Source: Candidatus Sumerlaeota bacterium (lineage in GTDB: Bacteria > Sumerlaeota > Sumerlaeia > JADFCT01). From it: 8,612 nt of DNA. The stretch spans positions 1 through 8,612 of the forward strand of contig JADFCT010000152.1 of the NCBI GenBank assembly GCA_017161665.1. Reading direction: 5' to 3'. Below the pieces are notes generated by a model. The model made no database searches and was not told where the DNA came from. It worked only from the letters and a program-made list of their open reading frames with translations. The translations under genes and the position numbers were made by a program. Every line of letters begins with the position of its first letter. Position 1 is the stretch's first letter. This document shows, one piece after another, positions 1 through 5,669 of this stretch.

Positions 1-431
1 AAGACCGGCAAGGACGGTGGGAATTGGAACGGGTCGCATGATGCGCCACTGCCATTGTTTGCTTCATTCGATACGGCCTCGATGGGCCACCATCCGATTT
101 CTTTTTCGGGGTTGGGATAGATCCTCGCGCCCATAGCCTTGGCGATCAACTGCGCCCCCAGACAGACGCCCAGAACGGCTTTGTCCGCTTTGATGACGCG
201 GCGAATGCAATCGATCTCTGCCGTCAGCCAGGGATGGATCGTCTCATCGTTCACGCTCATGGGGCCGCCCATGACGATCAGTAAATCCAAGCCTTCGGGC
301 GCCGGTAGATCCGCCGGATCGAAAGGCTCAAAAAAACGCGTGACGGAAACCGTAGCGTCCTTTTGGGACAGCCACTCTTCAATCGTCCCCAAACCTTCAA
401 AGGGGACATGAAACAAACAATGGACGCGCAT
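1..431 (-). CDS. Class I glutamine amidotransferase (GuaA-like GATase domain), N-terminal part, cut by left edge
   Basis: The 143 visible residues read as the N-terminal part of a stand-alone type 1 glutamine amidotransferase of the GMP-synthase-like group (COG0518 type). These enzymes release ammonia from glutamine, or act as gamma-glutamyl hydrolases. Visible landmarks are the MGGPMSV strand-loop at about residues 54-60, the HPWL motif at about 66-69, and the nucleophile elbow GVCLGAQ with the predicted catalytic Cys at residue 90. GARIYPN and KEIGWW follow at about 101-107 and 110-115, both typical of this family. The catalytic His and Glu expected further on lie beyond the window edge. 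The start is the ATG at 431, preceded by an AAGGAGT Shine-Dalgarno about 6 bases upstream. It is the last minus-strand gene seen, about 115 bases after the SRPBCC-like gene. The true substrate cannot be told from this family signature. Confidence 0.9.
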   Translation of the reverse strand, partial: MRVHCLFHVPFEGLGTIEEWLSQKDATVSVTRFFEPFDPADLPAPEGLDLLIVMGGPMSVNDETIHPWLTAEIDCIRRVIKADKAVLGVCLGAQLIAKAMGARIYPNPEKEIGWWPIEAVSNEANNGSGASCDPFQFPPSLPV

Positions 432-518
432 ACCCACTCCTTTTTATGAAAATGATAAAGAAACAACGGGTGGGGGCGCGTTTCTCAAGCGGTCGCTTTG
501 GCGATTTTTTTCATCCGG

Positions 519-534
519 CGTTCGGAACCGAACG
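519..534. repeat. Short inverted repeat between two minus-strand genes
   Basis: Seven-base arms CGTTCGG and CCGAACG flank a two-base spacer. As RNA this would form about six base pairs with a four-base loop. It lies just after the stop of the SRPBCC-like gene. On the minus strand it is followed by an A-rich rather than a T-rich run, so it is not a standard intrinsic terminator. It could be an operator or an RNA 3'-end stabiliser. No other function can be seen. Confidence 0.35.
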
Positions 535-545
535 GAAGCATCCCT

Positions 546-950
546 TCATCGGTTCAATGATTCAGGGTCGACGGCCAGCGCATCCAGGGCCAGGACGGTT
601 TCTATAATCTCGCTTCCAGCCTGATGGGCGATGGTTCCGAAGCCCATAATGGCCAGAGGCCATGGATAACGATAGCCGATTTCGACTTCCGTTTCGCTGT
701 CGCTAATGGGCTTGAGGTCGTAAGTCCAGGTCCAGCTGCTGGTCGGAAATTTCAGGAGCGCGTCTCGTCCCCGAACCCAGAATTCCAGATGCCTGTTCTG
801 CTCTTCCCGGCGGCATTCAATGGCCGGTTGATAGCCTTTGACGGCCAGAGAAGCCTGGCGATAGTTCCGCGATTCATACCGATGCCGCAGGTAGTCATAG
901 ATGGGCGCGGCTGGCAGGGAAACGGTGATAATGGCTTTTTTCTCAAACAT
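546..950 (-). CDS. Small SRPBCC/START-like protein (polyketide cyclase/dehydrase-like fold), function unknown
   Basis: A 134-residue protein. I chose the ATG at 950 because AAGGAG sits about 9 bases upstream. The same frame stays open back to 1157, but that extension overlaps the HD-GYP gene, has no good ribosome binding site and is low in complexity. The layout suits an SRPBCC ligand-binding fold: an opening strand followed by a LPAAPIYDYL helix (residues 12-21), a middle run of beta strands including WTWTYDLKP (73-81) and ETEVEIGYRY (86-95), and a long closing helix at about 107-126 (HQAGSEIIETVLALDAL). That helix normally covers the hydrophobic cavity. There is no signal peptide or membrane segment, so it is probably cytoplasmic. 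The gene lies 88 bases after the HD-GYP gene. The fold assignment rests on pattern only, and no ligand or reaction can be proposed. Confidence 0.7.
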   Translation of the reverse strand: MFEKKAIITVSLPAAPIYDYLRHRYESRNYRQASLAVKGYQPAIECRREEQNRHLEFWVRGRDALLKFPTSSWTWTYDLKPISDSETEVEIGYRYPWPLAIMGFGTIAHQAGSEIIETVLALDALAVDPESLNR

Positions 951-1038
951 GACTCTCCGCTCCTTCGCTGGGGGTGAGGGCTGATTGTCTTCGCACGTCT
1001 GACCCTGACGACCTTCGCGCCCGTTGTCGGCGAAAACA

Positions 1039-2640
1039 TCAGACCGTGAGAGAGCCTCCTGAAGATCGGTTCGCTTTTTTGCTATAATCCCGTTCAAAAT
1101 CCTCGTGAATTTTATCCTCGACGAGGAGGCGGGCAATGTCGGCGTCGATTTCACCATGATTTGCGGCGGCGGTCAGGATTTCCAGCATTTTCTCCTTGGA
1201 GAACGCCTTCTTGTAGGGTCGGTCCTTCGCAGACAGCGCTTCATAGATGTCGGCCACGGCCAGGATGCGGGACGGCAACGGCAGGTCTTCGGCCGTCAGT
1301 CCGTCCGGATAGCCCCGGCCATTGAGTTTTTCATGATGATGCGAGGCGTAGAGCGGCACATTTTCGAGCCGCTTCGGGAAGGGCACCTGCCTTAACAGAC
1401 GGCGTGTCAGCACCACGTGGCGGCGCATGATATTGAATTGCGTGTCGGTCAGGCTCCCTTTGCGGACCGATAGATTTTCCAGTTCCGATTCCGTGAGACG
1501 CGGGAGCGTCTGTCCGTTCCATTCGTAGGTTTGGGCGGCAATGGCGCGCAGCCGCTCCACCCGGTCGTCGGGCAGAAATTCCCTGGGGGAATTGCAGCCG
1601 CGGATAAACGCCAGGTCGTCCTCCAGGGCCTGCAATTCCGTTTTCGTTTTCTCGTCAATGGCCTGAAGGGCTTCCGGAGCGGCGCCCGATTGGATCAATT
1701 CAATTTTTTGGGTGAGGGCCCGGTTCTCGACGCCCCGCGCAATGGTCGCGAAGCGTTGTTCGATCAGCGCGATCCGATCGAAGACCTCCTGGAGCTTGGT
1801 GGCCTTGTCCATGATCCATTCCGGCGTCGTGACCTTGCCCACGTCATGGAGCCAACCGGCCATGCGGATGGTTTCCAATTCTTCCGGCGGGAAATGAACG
1901 TCTGCAAAAGGGCCGTCCGTCTTGTTGTTGATGACTTCGGCTATATATTGATTGAACTCGGCGACCCGCTGGACGTGGTTGCCTGTGTAGGGTGACTTCT
2001 GGTCGATGGAGGTGGCCAGGACGGTGATAACGGCGTCGAGCAGATTCTGGGTTTCTTTGATCAGGCTGGCGTTGGAAATCGCCACACCGGCCTGTGAGGC
2101 AAAGGCTTGGGTCAATCCGACGGCCTCATCGGAGAATTCGACGACTGCGCCGGTTTCCGGGTCCTGCGCGTTGATCAACTGCAAGACGCCCAGCACTTCC
2201 TGTTTATGGTTGAGCATCGGCACGACCAGCATGGACTGGGATCGGTATCCGGTTTCCTTGTCGTAGATGCGGGGGCCAGAAAAATCAAATTCCCGAGAGT
2301 CATAGACGTCGGCAATTCGGAACGTCTTTTTTTCAAGAGCCGCGCGGGCCGAGACATTCAGAGGATTCATGGACACGGGGGGCAGGGAGACTTCCGTCCC
2401 CGTTGTGCCGCCCTGATAAACGCCGAGTTGTTCATTGTGCAGGATTTTAAAGACAAGGGTGTCGTTTTCGTAGATATACAGTGTGCCGGCATTGGCGCGG
2501 GTCAGCCGCCGGGCGCTGTATAGCGCCTTCTCGAGCAGGACGTCCAGGTTCAATTCACTCGACAGCGCCACGCCGATTTCAACCAGTTCCTGAATCTGAC
2601 GCTGCATGAGGCCGTCAGAATCTATGTCGGGCAATCCCAT
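1039..2640 (-). CDS. GAF plus HD-GYP domain protein, predicted cyclic-di-GMP phosphodiesterase
   Basis: A 533-residue predicted cytoplasmic signalling protein. Residues about 15-195 form a GAF sensory domain, with the typical MLVVPML...VLGVLQLINA core at about 137-158. Residues about 197-515 form an HD-GYP domain. Its landmarks are His222 in GNHVQRV, the HD pair H265-D266 in WLHDVGKV, His408 in IMRRHVV, the HHHE run at 434-437, GYP at 443-445, and Asp464 in AVADIYEALSAKDRPYK. These match the metal-binding set of HD-GYP enzymes, which hydrolyse cyclic di-GMP (some act on other cyclic dinucleotides). About 110 helical residues (roughly 283-396) separate DKATKL from LTDTQFNIM, which are adjacent in compact HD-GYP domains. 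From memory, a GAF/HD-GYP subfamily with this DKATKL-type extension exists. There is no membrane segment. The start has a strong AGGAGG 8 bases upstream. The GAF ligand is unknown. Confidence 0.95.
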   Translation of the reverse strand: MGLPDIDSDGLMQRQIQELVEIGVALSSELNLDVLLEKALYSARRLTRANAGTLYIYENDTLVFKILHNEQLGVYQGGTTGTEVSLPPVSMNPLNVSARAALEKKTFRIADVYDSREFDFSGPRIYDKETGYRSQSMLVVPMLNHKQEVLGVLQLINAQDPETGAVVEFSDEAVGLTQAFASQAGVAISNASLIKETQNLLDAVITVLATSIDQKSPYTGNHVQRVAEFNQYIAEVINNKTDGPFADVHFPPEELETIRMAGWLHDVGKVTTPEWIMDKATKLQEVFDRIALIEQRFATIARGVENRALTQKIELIQSGAAPEALQAIDEKTKTELQALEDDLAFIRGCNSPREFLPDDRVERLRAIAAQTYEWNGQTLPRLTESELENLSVRKGSLTDTQFNIMRRHVVLTRRLLRQVPFPKRLENVPLYASHHHEKLNGRGYPDGLTAEDLPLPSRILAVADIYEALSAKDRPYKKAFSKEKMLEILTAAANHGEIDADIARLLVEDKIHEDFERDYSKKANRSSGGSLTV

Positions 2641-2642
2641 CG

Positions 2643-2653
2643 GGAGGACCTCC
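2643..2653 (-). promoter_or_regulatory. Ribosome binding site of the HD-GYP gene inside a small inverted repeat
   Basis: On the minus strand the sequence reads AGGAGGTCCTCCCG directly before the ATG. The Shine-Dalgarno GGAGG is mirrored by CCTCC one base later. A four-pair hairpin with a three-base loop could partly hide the site. It serves as a strong ribosome binding site and supports the start at 2640. Any control by folding is inference. Confidence 0.55.
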
Positions 2654-2714
2654 TGTTGTCAACGACGATCGCGGCACATCTTAAGGGACGCGACACCGCC
2701 GAGAGGACCTTAAA

Positions 2715-2742
2715 ATTAAAAAGGGGAAAGGCAAACGACCAA
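2715..2742 (-). promoter_or_regulatory. Weak candidate sigma-70 promoter for the HD-GYP gene
   Basis: On the minus strand TTGGTC (2742-2737) and TTTAAT (2720-2715) are 16 bases apart. The second box matches the -10 consensus at five of six bases, and the first matches the -35 consensus at three of six. It lies about 75 bases upstream of the HD-GYP start, in the AT-richest part of the 203-base gap after the ComEA-like gene. No convincing terminator was found in that gap, so read-through from upstream is also possible. Confidence 0.3.
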
Positions 2743-2843
2743 ACGCCTTACATGCTTTACTTTCAACAAACCGTCGGACGGATGCAATTCTTTTTCGTTG
2801 CGCCCGTCGAAGGCCTCGCCGATTTTCAAGCCTGTGGCCCCCC

Positions 2844-3779
2844 CTATCGATTCGATTGGAGCGAGGGGGTCGGCGTGGGGAGAGGGACGGCGCTTTGTCT
2901 TTGCTTTGGGGCGTACAGATCTCGATAGGATGTATAGGGGCCGATGTAATAACGGTTGTGGGGCGCCGTGTAGCGCGACCAGGAATGGCGCGGGGGGAAG
3001 GCGCCAGAGTAAAGAGACGAACGCCAGCGGTCAATCATCACCCCCGTGACGCCGAACACTTGTTCGAGATCGTCCACGGATTTGAACGGGCCATTCTTTT
3101 CCTTGAAATCGAGAATGGCGCGCGCCCGACGCTCATCCATCCCGCCGAGCCGCATCCAGAGATCCTCGTCGGCGGAATTGATGTCGATGAGGAACGGCGT
3201 GGGGGTGGGCGTGGGAACCGGTGTGGGCGGCGGAGGCGGTGTGGGCGTGGGGGGCAACTCGACAAAGGTCCAGTCCAGGTCCAACGTGCGCTTGACCCGT
3301 GGCAATTGATTGATATCAAAGTCGGGGAAATACTTGGAGAGACGCGCGGCTTCCTCCAGAAACTGCTTATCCAGCGGATGTATCCCCGTCAAGTCTATTC
3401 CCAGCGGCCCGGTGGTCGCCTGTCCCAGCGGTGGCAATTCCGAGATCGTGGGCATGTTGGGCTTCAACAAAAATTCTTCCGTAGGAGCCGTAAAAGGCGC
3501 GTCGGCGGGAAGGGCGCTCACGGGGCCGATCTGGATGGGCACGGTGGAACCGGAATCGCTCGCCTCGGTGGTGGACCGTAGCGTCGGGGTTGAGGGCGCG
3601 GCGGTGGCGAGGGACGTGGTCGGCGTCGAGGGCATCTGCAAAGGCAGTCCCTGAGCTGAAATCCGGTTGGTCGCCACGACAACGCCCACGATCCCCAAGG
3701 CTCCGGCCAGCGCCAGGGCGCGAGTGAATCGGGTTTTCCCGGTTCGCCACAATCGAATGATATCGGTGAATCGTTTCAT
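2844..3779 (-). CDS. Exported or membrane-anchored ComEA-like helix-hairpin-helix protein with Pro/Thr linker
   Basis: A 311-residue protein. The start is the ATG at 3779, which has GGAG 9 bases upstream. An in-frame ATG at 3794 has no ribosome binding site. After a basic N-terminus comes a hydrophobic stretch at about 21-37 (ALALAGALGIVGVVVA), followed by ISAQ, a possible signal peptidase site. It is therefore exported or anchored by its N-terminus. Residues about 45-175 are Ser/Thr/Pro-rich with no recognised domain. A PTPTPPPPPTP linker (about 177-195) leads to a helix-hairpin-helix module at about 196-256: IDINSADEDLW, LGGMDERRARAI, GPFKSVDDLEQVFGV. These match ComEA-type repeats, which bind double-stranded DNA outside the membrane during natural transformation. 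The tail (about 260-311) is rich in Tyr and Pro and unlike classical ComEA, which usually ends soon after the repeat. The fold is secure. A role in DNA uptake is plausible but not shown, since such modules also occur in other exported proteins. Confidence 0.85.
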   Translation of the reverse strand: MKRFTDIIRLWRTGKTRFTRALALAGALGIVGVVVATNRISAQGLPLQMPSTPTTSLATAAPSTPTLRSTTEASDSGSTVPIQIGPVSALPADAPFTAPTEEFLLKPNMPTISELPPLGQATTGPLGIDLTGIHPLDKQFLEEAARLSKYFPDFDINQLPRVKRTLDLDWTFVELPPTPTPPPPPTPVPTPTPTPFLIDINSADEDLWMRLGGMDERRARAILDFKEKNGPFKSVDDLEQVFGVTGVMIDRWRSSLYSGAFPPRHSWSRYTAPHNRYYIGPYTSYRDLYAPKQRQSAVPLPTPTPSLQSNR

Positions 3780-3981
3780 GGATAGCCTCTCCATCTTACT
3801 TATCGGCGAATCGGAGGTGGGAGTTGAGCAGAACCTGTTTTTTTTTTCAATCTATTCGTTTGGTTTTCATCGGTTCGGGATATATGCTCGCAATTACTGC
3901 GCAAGGGAAAGAAGAAATTTCGAAACAGGCACATTTGTTGCTGGTATTTCGTTGGTTGTCGTGTTTCAGTGGGCGTCTTTT

Positions 3982-3998
3982 CATGGGATTTCCCCATG
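3982..3998 (+). repeat. Inverted repeat 1 of a tandem hairpin pair in the operon leader
   Basis: Perfect six-base arms CATGGG and CCCATG flank a five-base loop. It lies about 97 bases upstream of the secreted-protein start and touches the next inverted repeat. No T-rich run follows, so it is not a standard terminator. Likely roles are an operator or a leader RNA stem. Confidence 0.5.
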
Positions 3999-4014
3999 TC
4001 CATCAAAATGGACA
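3997..4014 (+). repeat. Inverted repeat 2 of a tandem hairpin pair in the operon leader
   Basis: Perfect seven-base arms TGTCCAT and ATGGACA flank the four-base loop CAAA. It shares two bases with the preceding inverted repeat, so the two stems could stack but cannot both form at full length. It ends seven bases before the small upstream ORF. The sequence after it is not T-rich. Confidence 0.55.
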
Positions 4015-4094
4015 CAATACATGATGAAAATGACGTCGGGACACGGCCCGATTCAAATGGTGAACCTTGTTTGCGAGTTTCTGTGGAGGATACG

Positions 4095-5669
4095 ATGAGA
4101 CGTTTTCGATATATCATGATCATGATTTGGGCGACCGCGCTGATGGCGCCGGCCCTTCGGGCGCAGCGCAGCCGGACGGGGTCTTCCGGAACCCCCTATG
4201 GCAGTTCTCCCTATGGATCGTCGGTTGGGGGCAATTCGCGGTATGGAGGGAACGTGAGTGGCGGCGCCTATGGGGGGTCTTCGCGTTATGGCGGTTCCGC
4301 CTACGGTAATTCCACGTATGGCGGCTCGGCTTATGGCAATTCCATGTCCGGCAGTTCGTCTCGGGGCAGCCGCTCCAGTGGCTCGTCCCGGTCCAGTCGT
4401 TCCTCCGGCTCATCGCGTTCCTCCCGTTCGTCCCGCAATAGAGATTCCGGCGCGGAGACCAACCGCGCCAATCTGTTGAGCGATTCCAACCGTCCGGGTT
4501 CCGGCGCTCCATCCAGTGGCGGGGGCGCGGGATCGTCTGCCGCGGGCGCGGGCAAGACCACCACGCGGTTGACCCGCAAGAGCACAGGCGCCCGGCCGTC
4601 GGGTTCCGGCTCGACCGGCCCCATGTTCACCGGGCGTTTTGAGGACAAGGCCAACATCAACCTGTGTGTGTTGTCTCTGTCGCCCGCCAACGTGTCCACC
4701 CGGCAGGGCGAATCCTTTATCACCACATTGAGTCTGAGCAATCCGGCCCTTCTGGTCGGCGACCGGATGACCCTGGCCCTGGAATATGATCCGAACATTG
4801 TGGCCCCGGAGAGCGTGGACCTCAAAGGCCTGGCGGCCTATTGCCTGACGCCGCCGCGGGTACTGGTCAATCGCGGCTCCGGCGTGATTCATGCCGACAT
4901 GGCGTTAAAAAAATCATTTATTCAATCCTATCGCAATTTGATGTCGATCCAGTGGAACGCTCTGCAAAACAGTTTCGCTTCACAAATTGAGTTCGGCGAA
5001 GGGACTGGATTCTGGCGGGGCGCCGAAAACGTGCTGGGCGACCCACAGGTGGACGGCGATGGCGTTATCAATACCCATGTGGCCGTTTTGCAATCCTTCG
5101 ACCGCGATGAGGAACTGGAACCGGAGTTTTTGCTGGATCCGGAAACCGTCGTGGGACCGGAACAGAAAGTGGCCCGTCTGACCCTGTACGGACCGGGACA
5201 GTCGATCCCGGTGGGACAGGATTTTTACGTGGACGTGTGGCTGGATAATCCGCGACGCATGTATGTGGATGATGTGCGCTTCCATATCGCCTTTGACCGC
5301 GAGCGGCTGGAGGTGGTGGACGAGGACACGGACAACTATGTGACGCGCGGGATCAATATCCTCGACGGGCCTTTCCATGATGAGTTTCCTTTTGACAAGA
5401 TCGAAATGAACGAAGCCTTTAACCAATTGGGCGAAATCTACTACGGCGTGGGAATGGTCAGTCTCCGGCGTCTGCCCGAAAAGGGCGCCTTTGCGCGAAT
5501 TCGATTCCGGGCGAAAAAAGGCGGAATCGCCCAGGTGCGCTTTGTTCAGGGCGACACCCGGGATCGGTATGCGACACGCGTCAGCTACTTGGGCCAGAAT
5601 TTACTCCGGGGAGGAACGGACAACCCCGATGAGGGATTGACAGGATGCGCGTTGCAGATTCGCGGATAA
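4095..5669 (+). CDS. Secreted protein with Gly/Tyr/Ser and Ser/Arg repeats and two cohesin-like domains
   Basis: A 524-residue protein. The ATG at 4095 has GGAGG 5 bases upstream and opens a clear signal peptide (MRRFRYIMIMIWATALMAPALRAQ, cleavage probably near residues 23-24). The frame is open back to 3969, but that stretch has no ribosome binding site and no export signal. Residues about 26-88 are Gly/Ser/Tyr-rich with a near-exact ten-residue duplication (YGGSAYGNS cores at 65-73 and 75-83). Residues 89-116 are Ser/Arg repeats. A Ser/Gly/Thr linker runs to about 180. Residues about 186-300 and 358-500 look like two cohesin/carbohydrate-binding-type beta sandwiches, for example SIPVGQDFYVDVWLDNP, VRFHIAFDRERLEVV and GAFARIRFRAKKGG. 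Such folds mediate protein-protein or surface contacts. No LPXTG motif, C-terminal anchor or lipobox is seen. It is the first gene of the rightward operon. Its partner and exact role are unknown. Confidence 0.85.
   Translation: MRRFRYIMIMIWATALMAPALRAQRSRTGSSGTPYGSSPYGSSVGGNSRYGGNVSGGAYGGSSRYGGSAYGNSTYGGSAYGNSMSGSSSRGSRSSGSSRSSRSSGSSRSSRSSRNRDSGAETNRANLLSDSNRPGSGAPSSGGGAGSSAAGAGKTTTRLTRKSTGARPSGSGSTGPMFTGRFEDKANINLCVLSLSPANVSTRQGESFITTLSLSNPALLVGDRMTLALEYDPNIVAPESVDLKGLAAYCLTPPRVLVNRGSGVIHADMALKKSFIQSYRNLMSIQWNALQNSFASQIEFGEGTGFWRGAENVLGDPQVDGDGVINTHVAVLQSFDRDEELEPEFLLDPETVVGPEQKVARLTLYGPGQSIPVGQDFYVDVWLDNPRRMYVDDVRFHIAFDRERLEVVDEDTDNYVTRGINILDGPFHDEFPFDKIEMNEAFNQLGEIYYGVGMVSLRRLPEKGAFARIRFRAKKGGIAQVRFVQGDTRDRYATRVSYLGQNLLRGGTDNPDEGLTGCALQIRG
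4284..4343 (+). repeat. Tandem ten-residue repeat in the secreted protein
   Basis: Two copies of a 30-base unit encode RYGGSAYGNS and TYGGSAYGNS. The proteins differ only at the first residue, while several third codon positions differ. This suggests an old duplication kept for its protein sequence rather than a recent slip. Further looser Gly/Tyr units lie upstream from about 4188. Confidence 0.75.
4371..4442 (+). repeat. Ser/Arg triplet repeats in the secreted protein
   Basis: The unit RSSGSSRSS occurs twice in a row (residues 93-101 and 102-110), followed by RSSRSSRNR. Arg falls at nearly every third residue. This is a basic, disordered stretch between the Gly/Tyr region and the linker, and it could bind polyanions such as DNA or cell-surface polymers. 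Confidence 0.75.

Larger units (their letters stand above)
3780..4094. promoter_or_regulatory. Divergent control region between the ComEA-like gene and the rightward operon
   Basis: This 315-base AT-richer gap must hold the promoters for both directions. I found no strong sigma-70 promoter. The best plus-strand pair is TTGTCG (3957-3962) and TTTCAT (3980-3985), 17 bases apart and four of six matches each. A TATAT patch at about 3881-3886 is another possible -10 element in either direction. The gap also holds a T10 run (3838-3847), two adjacent inverted repeats (3982-4014), and a 25-codon ORF (4021-4098). On the minus strand TTGCG occurs twice 11 bases apart (about 3889-3904), which could be a pair of operator half-sites. 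No RNA gene or known riboswitch consensus, including the cyclic-di-GMP type, was recognised. Confidence 0.5.

Noticed and set aside
485..541. 18-codon minus-strand ORF between the SRPBCC-like and amidotransferase genes
   Set aside because: Too short to judge, overlaps an inverted repeat and has no recognisable sequence. An AGGG lies upstream but is too close to the ATG to serve as a normal ribosome binding site.
951..1157. N-terminal extension of the SRPBCC-like gene back to the ATG at 1157
   Set aside because: It would overlap the HD-GYP gene by about 119 bases, has no good ribosome binding site and is unlike the domain. The ATG at 950 has a clear AAGGAG.
2764..2781. Possible terminator after the ComEA-like gene (CCGTCCGACGG then TTTGTTG on the minus strand)
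   Set aside because: The stem is only four to five pairs with almost no loop, and the T run is broken.
2641..2843. Cyclic-di-GMP riboswitch upstream of the HD-GYP gene
   Set aside because: I looked for the GEMM-type conserved segments on both strands and did not find them.
3969..4094. N-terminal extension of the secreted protein to the ATG at 3969
   Set aside because: There is no ribosome binding site and it would bury the signal peptide. The ATG at 4095 has GGAGG and begins a typical export signal.
4331..4892. Long minus-strand ORFs opposite the secreted-protein gene
   Set aside because: They are shadows caused by the biased codons of the repeats. The products are Arg/Glu/Pro-rich without domain features, and the plus-strand gene has a signal peptide and recognisable folds.
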